From Acetobacteraceae bacterium (GTDB lineage: Bacteria; Pseudomonadota; Alphaproteobacteria; Acetobacterales; Acetobacteraceae), in NCBI GenBank assembly GCA_947476855.1, contig CANJSR010000171.1, positions 1 to 9,483 on the forward strand: 9,483 bases of DNA, read 5' to 3'. Both the position numbers and the translations under genes were made by a program. This document shows positions 6,344-9,483 of this stretch, one piece after another; within the stretch, counting starts at the first letter, position 1; every line of letters begins with the position of its first letter. The notes beneath the pieces were generated by a model that was given only the letters and a program-made list of their open reading frames with translations, was not told the origin of the DNA and made no database searches.

Positions 6344-8026
6344 GTGGAGACCTACCCGACCTGGCCGAACCTGGCCGCCATGATGTTCGCCCGCGCCAAG
6401 CTTTGGCCAAAGCAGCCGATGCTGCGGGTGTTCCGCGGCGGGACCTGGCAGTCGATCGCCTGGGACCAGTTCGACCGGATGACCGCCTCCCTCGCCCGGG
6501 CGCTGCGGGCGGCGGGGGTCTCGGCTGGCGACCGGGTGGTGATCTGCGCCGACAACCGCCCCGAATACCCGATCGCAGAGGTCGCGCTGATGGCGATCCG
6601 CGCCGTACCGGTGCCCGTCTATACGACCAATACCGTCGACGACCACGCCCATATCCTGCGCGATTGCGGCGCGCGGGCGGCGATCGTCGGCGCCAAGGAG
6701 ATGGCCGAACGCTTCCGGCAGGCGGGGGAACGCGCGTCGGGTCTCGACCTGCTGGTCGACATGGACACGCCCGACTGGGCGCGCATGACCGCCGACAAGG
6801 CTGCCCCCGACGACATCGCGGCCGAAGCGGCGTTGATCCCGCCCGGCGCGCTGGCCTGCCTGATCTATACCTCCGGCACCGGTGGCGCGCCGAAGGGCGT
6901 GATGCTGCCGCATCGCTGCATCCTGTCGAACTGCGTCGGCGCCTTCGACCTGGTGCGGCCACTGACACTGAAGACCGAGACCTATCTGTCCTACCTCCCG
7001 CTCTCCCACAGCTATGAGCACACGGTGGGGCAGTTCTTCCTCCTCAGCATCGGCACCGAGATCGTCTACGCCCGCGGGGTGGAGCATCTGGCGGCCGACA
7101 TGCTGACCGTCCGCCCGACGATCCTGACCGCGGTGCCGCGCGTGCTGGAAGTGATCCGCACCCGCGTGCTGACGCAGGTGGAGCGGCAGACGCCGTTCAA
7201 GCGCCGGCTGTTCGACCGCGCTTTGGAGATCGGGCTGAAACGCATCGACCGCGCGCCTTTGTCACTGGCCGAACGCGTGCTGGACCCGATCCTGGATCGG
7301 CTGGTGCGCGCCAAGGTCCGCGCCCGCTTCGGCGGCCGCCTTGTCGCCGCCATGTCCGGGGGCGCGCGCCTCGAACCGGATGTAGGCCGCTTCTTCCTCG
7401 CGCTCGGCATTCCGATCATGCAGGGCTATGGCCAGACCGAGGCCGGCCCGGTGATCAGCGCCAATCCGCCCCATGCGATCCGGATCGAGACGGTGGGGCC
7501 GCCTCTGGTCGGCGTCGACCTGCGCCTGGCCGAGGATGGGGAAATCCTGGTGCGCGGTGATCTGGTGATGGATGGCTACTGGGGCCGGCCGGAGGATACC
7601 GCCGCGGCGATCGTGGATGGGTGGCTGCATACCGGGGATATCGGGGTGCTCGACCCGGATGGGTATCTGCGGATCACCGACCGGAAGAAGGACATGATCG
7701 TGCTGTCGGGGGGCGACAATGTGTCTCCCGCCAAGGTCGAGGGCGTGCTGATGGCGGAACCCGAGATCGCGCAGGCGGTCGTGGCCGGCGATGGGCGGGC
7801 GGGGCTGAGCGCGCTGCTGGTCCCGGCCGAGGGCTTCGATGACGTGGGCGTGGCGGTCGCGGTGAGCCGAGCGAACCACCGGCTGTCGGTGACGGAACGG
7901 GTGCGAAAGCACGCGGTGGTGGAACCGTTCACGGTGGAGAATGGGCTGCTGACGCCCACGCAGAAAATCCGCCGCCTGATGGTGGCCCGCACGCATGAGG
8001 AGGTTCTGCGGCGGCTGCATGGGTAG
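6344..8026 (+). CDS. Long-chain acyl-CoA synthetase (AMP-forming, FadD/ACSL-like)
   Basis: A 560-residue ANL-superfamily enzyme that activates a fatty acid to acyl-AMP and then acyl-CoA. The GTG at 6344 is chosen because GGAGG lies 4 bases upstream (6335-6339) and the sequence from METYPTWPN onward is family-like; ATG 6380 lacks a ribosome site. Motifs in order: phosphate-binding loop YTSGTGGAPKG (175-185), the PLSHSYEH segment (219-226), GYGQTE (361-366), HTGD with D432, DRKKD (446-450) and the C-terminal catalytic Lys541 in TPTQKIRR. The loop has Gly180 where most members have Thr/Ser (TSGTTG). It is somewhat shorter than the 600-residue ACSL enzymes. There is no membrane segment or signal peptide. 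The exact chain length is unknown. It stands alone, divergent from the peptidase gene and tail to tail with the toxin gene, with 2 bases between stops. Confidence 0.92.
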   Translation: METYPTWPNLAAMMFARAKLWPKQPMLRVFRGGTWQSIAWDQFDRMTASLARALRAAGVSAGDRVVICADNRPEYPIAEVALMAIRAVPVPVYTTNTVDDHAHILRDCGARAAIVGAKEMAERFRQAGERASGLDLLVDMDTPDWARMTADKAAPDDIAAEAALIPPGALACLIYTSGTGGAPKGVMLPHRCILSNCVGAFDLVRPLTLKTETYLSYLPLSHSYEHTVGQFFLLSIGTEIVYARGVEHLAADMLTVRPTILTAVPRVLEVIRTRVLTQVERQTPFKRRLFDRALEIGLKRIDRAPLSLAERVLDPILDRLVRAKVRARFGGRLVAAMSGGARLEPDVGRFFLALGIPIMQGYGQTEAGPVISANPPHAIRIETVGPPLVGVDLRLAEDGEILVRGDLVMDGYWGRPEDTAAAIVDGWLHTGDIGVLDPDGYLRITDRKKDMIVLSGGDNVSPAKVEGVLMAEPEIAQAVVAGDGRAGLSALLVPAEGFDDVGVAVAVSRANHRLSVTERVRKHAVVEPFTVENGLLTPTQKIRRLMVARTHEEVLRRLHG

Positions 8027-8028
8027 GC

Positions 8029-8445
8029 TCAGCAGGCCACCACGGTGACATGCCCGGCGGCGCCATAGGGCACGAGTTCGCCGTCACGGGTGATGATGGC
8101 CAGGCCGAGCGCGCGGGCGGTCGCGGCGATGATGCGGTCGGCGGGGTCTCGGGGCGGCTGGCCCGGCAGCGCGGCCGAGGCGATCAGCACCGCAGGCGGC
8201 ATGGGCGCGAGCCGGATGCCGGGCAGGCCCAAGAGGGTCTCGAACCAGACCTCTGGCGGGCGGTTGAACTGGATGCGGTTGCGATGTGCGAGCGTTGCCA
8301 GTTCCCAGGCCGAAATGGGTGAGACGAAGACGCCGGCATGGGTCCTTTGGGCGGCCCGGATGGCGGCCAGGGAGTCCGGCGACATTGGCGCCGCGTCCAT
8401 CAGCCAGATGGCGGCGCAGGTATCCAGGAGGACGGGTTGGCTCAT
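8029..8445 (-). CDS. PIN-domain toxin (VapC family)
   Basis: A 138-residue PIN-domain protein, a probable Mg-dependent RNase that cuts tRNA or other RNA when not bound by its antitoxin. Acidic active-site residues are visible: D8 in LLDTCA, E48 in SAWELA, D100/D103 in RDPADRIIAATA and D121 in TRDGEL. The ATG at 8445 fits the family N-terminus (MSQPVLLDTC) and has AGGG 7 bases upstream; an in-frame ATG at 8478 would add 11 residues and shorten the gap to the antitoxin stop from 57 to 24 bases, with AAGGA 10 bases upstream. It lies directly downstream of a Phd/YefM-type antitoxin gene and is surely cotranscribed with it. All catalytic residues are intact, so the toxin looks functional. The target RNA cannot be told from the sequence. 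Confidence 0.9.
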   Translation of the reverse strand: MSQPVLLDTCAAIWLMDAAPMSPDSLAAIRAAQRTHAGVFVSPISAWELATLAHRNRIQFNRPPEVWFETLLGLPGIRLAPMPPAVLIASAALPGQPPRDPADRIIAATARALGLAIITRDGELVPYGAAGHVTVVAC

Positions 8446-8502
8446 GACGGGACCCTGTGGCGCGTAGGGTCCGATCATGACCGGGATATCCTTAACGAAT
8501 AC

Positions 8503-8760
8503 CTAACGATCAGCGTCCCAGAATTCGCCGGTGCCCTCGGTCAGGTCGGTGCCCGGGGCCACGGTCACGCTGCCGCGCATAGCACCCCACAGATCGGGTG
8601 GGTCATCGTCGATCGGGACGATCGCGGCGACCGGGCGATTGCGGCGGGTCAGCAGAACGGGGCCGGTCTTGCCGCGGGCGACGTCGTCGATCACCGACAG
8701 GCAGCGGCTTTTGAACTCGGTGACGGCGATTGAGGCAGGGTGTTCGGTGTCGGTTTGCAT
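8503..8760 (-). CDS. Phd/YefM-family antitoxin
   Basis: An 85-residue protein. The ATG at 8760 is chosen because AGGAG lies 7 bases upstream and the family fold starts shortly after it; the open frame continues 22 codons further upstream through the operator, which is unlikely to be coding. Residues 10-50 fit the Phd/YefM DNA-binding fold: IAVTEFKSRC (11-20), the LSVIDDVARG helix (21-30), then the VLLTRRNRPVAAIVP strands (35-49). The acidic, probably disordered C-terminus (TDLTEGTGEFWDADR, 71-85) is the usual toxin-wrapping tail. It should neutralise the PIN toxin encoded next and repress the shared promoter, with repression strengthened when toxin is bound. An operator-like repeat lies 14-34 bases upstream of its start. 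Confidence 0.9.
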   Translation of the reverse strand: MQTDTEHPASIAVTEFKSRCLSVIDDVARGKTGPVLLTRRNRPVAAIVPIDDDPPDLWGAMRGSVTVAPGTDLTEGTGEFWDADR

Positions 8761-8773
8761 GGCGATGCTCCTG

Positions 8774-8794
8774 ATGGACCATATCATATGGACC
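8774..8794 (-). promoter_or_regulatory. Operator-like repeat and -10 element of the toxin-antitoxin operon
   Basis: ATGGACC occurs twice, at 8774-8780 and 8788-8794, a 14-base spacing. The same stretch is also an interrupted palindrome: GGACCATAT (8776-8784) and ATATGGACC (8786-8794) pair at 8 of 9 positions around C8785. On the minus strand TATGAT (8788-8783) could be the -10 box; the -35 position has no good match. Location just before the antitoxin ribosome site fits autoregulation by the antitoxin or the toxin-antitoxin complex. The local AT-rich composition stands out from its surroundings. Confidence 0.55.
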
Positions 8795-8870
8795 ACTCCG
8801 TACGCTAGCGTCCGTTCCCTGGCCAACCCGCGCCGCTTCGGCTATCCGGGGCGGTAAAGGAGCATGCGCC

Positions 8871-9483
8871 ATGACCTATCTCGTTGCCGACGACCTGCCC
8901 ACCGCCCCCGCGGGTGAACGCTTCCGCGCCGCGCTCGCGCGTCCCGGCATCCTGCAGATGCCCGGCGCCCATAACGGCCAGGCGGCGTTGCAGGCCAAGG
9001 CGGCCGGGTTCGACGCGCTGTACCTCTCGGGCGCGGCCATGACGGCCTCGATGGGCATTCCCGACCTCGGCATGATCACCGTCGACGAGGTCTGCTTCTT
9101 CATCCGCCAGATCACCCGCGCCACCGGACTGCCGCTGCTGACCGACGGCGACACTGGCTATGGCGAGGCGCTGAACGTCATGCACATGGTCCGCAGCTTC
9201 GAGGATGCGGGCGCCGGCGCCGTGCATATCGAGGACCAGTTGCTGCCGAAGAAATGCGGGCATCTGAACGACAAGAAGCTCGCCGACGCCTATGACATGG
9301 CGGCCAAGATCTCCGCCGCCCGCAAGGCCCGCCGCCACCTTTACATCGTCGCCCGCACCGACGCCGCGGCCAGCGAGGGCATCGACGGCTCGGTGGCCCG
9401 CGCGAAGCTGTTCCTGGAAGCCGGCGCCGACGCGATCTTCCCCGAGGCGCTGACCAACGCCGAGATGTTCAAGGAAGTCGCCC
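8871..9483 (+). CDS. prpB: Methylisocitrate lyase / isocitrate lyase-PEP mutase superfamily protein (3' end outside window)
   Basis: The first 204 codons of an expected 290 or so. The ATG at 8871 has AAAGGAG 8 bases upstream (8856-8862). The TIM-barrel motifs of PrpB are present: MPGAHNGQAA (30-39), YLSGAAM with S53/G54 (51-57), GIPD with D64, the Mg-binding TDGDTGYGE with D92/D94 (91-99), HIEDQ (119-123), the catalytic KKCGH loop (127-131), ARTDA with R162/D164 (161-165) and FPEAL with E192 (190-194). The intact KKCGH cysteine points to lyase chemistry rather than PEP mutase. The probable reaction is 2-methylisocitrate to pyruvate plus succinate in the methylcitrate cycle for propionate; the EDQ segment and short length favour PrpB over true isocitrate lyase. 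A prpC or prpD partner is not visible and could lie downstream. It diverges from the antitoxin gene, with 110 bases between starts. Confidence 0.88.
   Translation, partial: MTYLVADDLPTAPAGERFRAALARPGILQMPGAHNGQAALQAKAAGFDALYLSGAAMTASMGIPDLGMITVDEVCFFIRQITRATGLPLLTDGDTGYGEALNVMHMVRSFEDAGAGAVHIEDQLLPKKCGHLNDKKLADAYDMAAKISAARKARRHLYIVARTDAAASEGIDGSVARAKLFLEAGADAIFPEALTNAEMFKEVA

Overview
This is a GC-rich window with the gene style of an alphaproteobacterium, most likely a member of the Rhodospirillales and perhaps the Acetobacteraceae. That placement is inferred from base composition, from the look of the UbiB-type kinase and acyl-CoA synthetase proteins, and from the palindromic GC-rich intergenic repeats. 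No RNA gene was seen to confirm it. Most of the window is ordinary chromosomal metabolism, with one small toxin-antitoxin pair and one compact repeat-bounded nuclease gene.

Layout. Bases 2-1195 (+) hold the C-terminal two thirds of a thiamine-diphosphate enzyme of the oxalyl-CoA decarboxylase / 2-hydroxyacyl-CoA lyase family, followed by a clear intrinsic terminator. After a 285-base gap containing a perfect 18-base palindrome comes a SAM-dependent methyltransferase (1480-2493, +). It converges on a leftward block of three genes: an M3 oligoendopeptidase (6144-4375), a small DUF559 (Vsr-like) nuclease-fold protein (4378-3848) and an ABC1/UbiB-family kinase (3858-2515). The three are packed with overlapping ends and could be cotranscribed. 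A long-chain acyl-CoA synthetase (6344-8026, +) diverges from the peptidase gene. It meets, with only 2 bases between the stops, a leftward Phd/VapC-type toxin-antitoxin operon (antitoxin 8760-8503, PIN toxin 8445-8029). Diverging from the antitoxin is the 5' part of a methylisocitrate lyase (PrpB) family gene (8871 to the window end, +).

How the genes relate. The acyl-CoA lyase/decarboxylase, acyl-CoA synthetase and PrpB-type lyase all belong to acyl-CoA or C2/C3 metabolism, but they lie in separate transcription units and nothing here proves one pathway. The toxin-antitoxin pair has its own operator-like promoter region.

The most unusual structure is the DUF559 cassette at 3909-4352. The gene sits between two near-identical 42-base inverted copies of a self-complementary GC-rich repeat (39/42 identical). 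The reading frame continues through both copies, so the repeats encode the protein's low-complexity Pro/Gly-rich ends. The cassette fills the space between the peptidase and kinase genes almost exactly. The second point of interest is the first gene: it would be labelled oxalyl-CoA decarboxylase by default, but its sequence reads more like 2-hydroxyacyl-CoA lyase and lacks the active-site tyrosine of known oxalyl-CoA decarboxylases.
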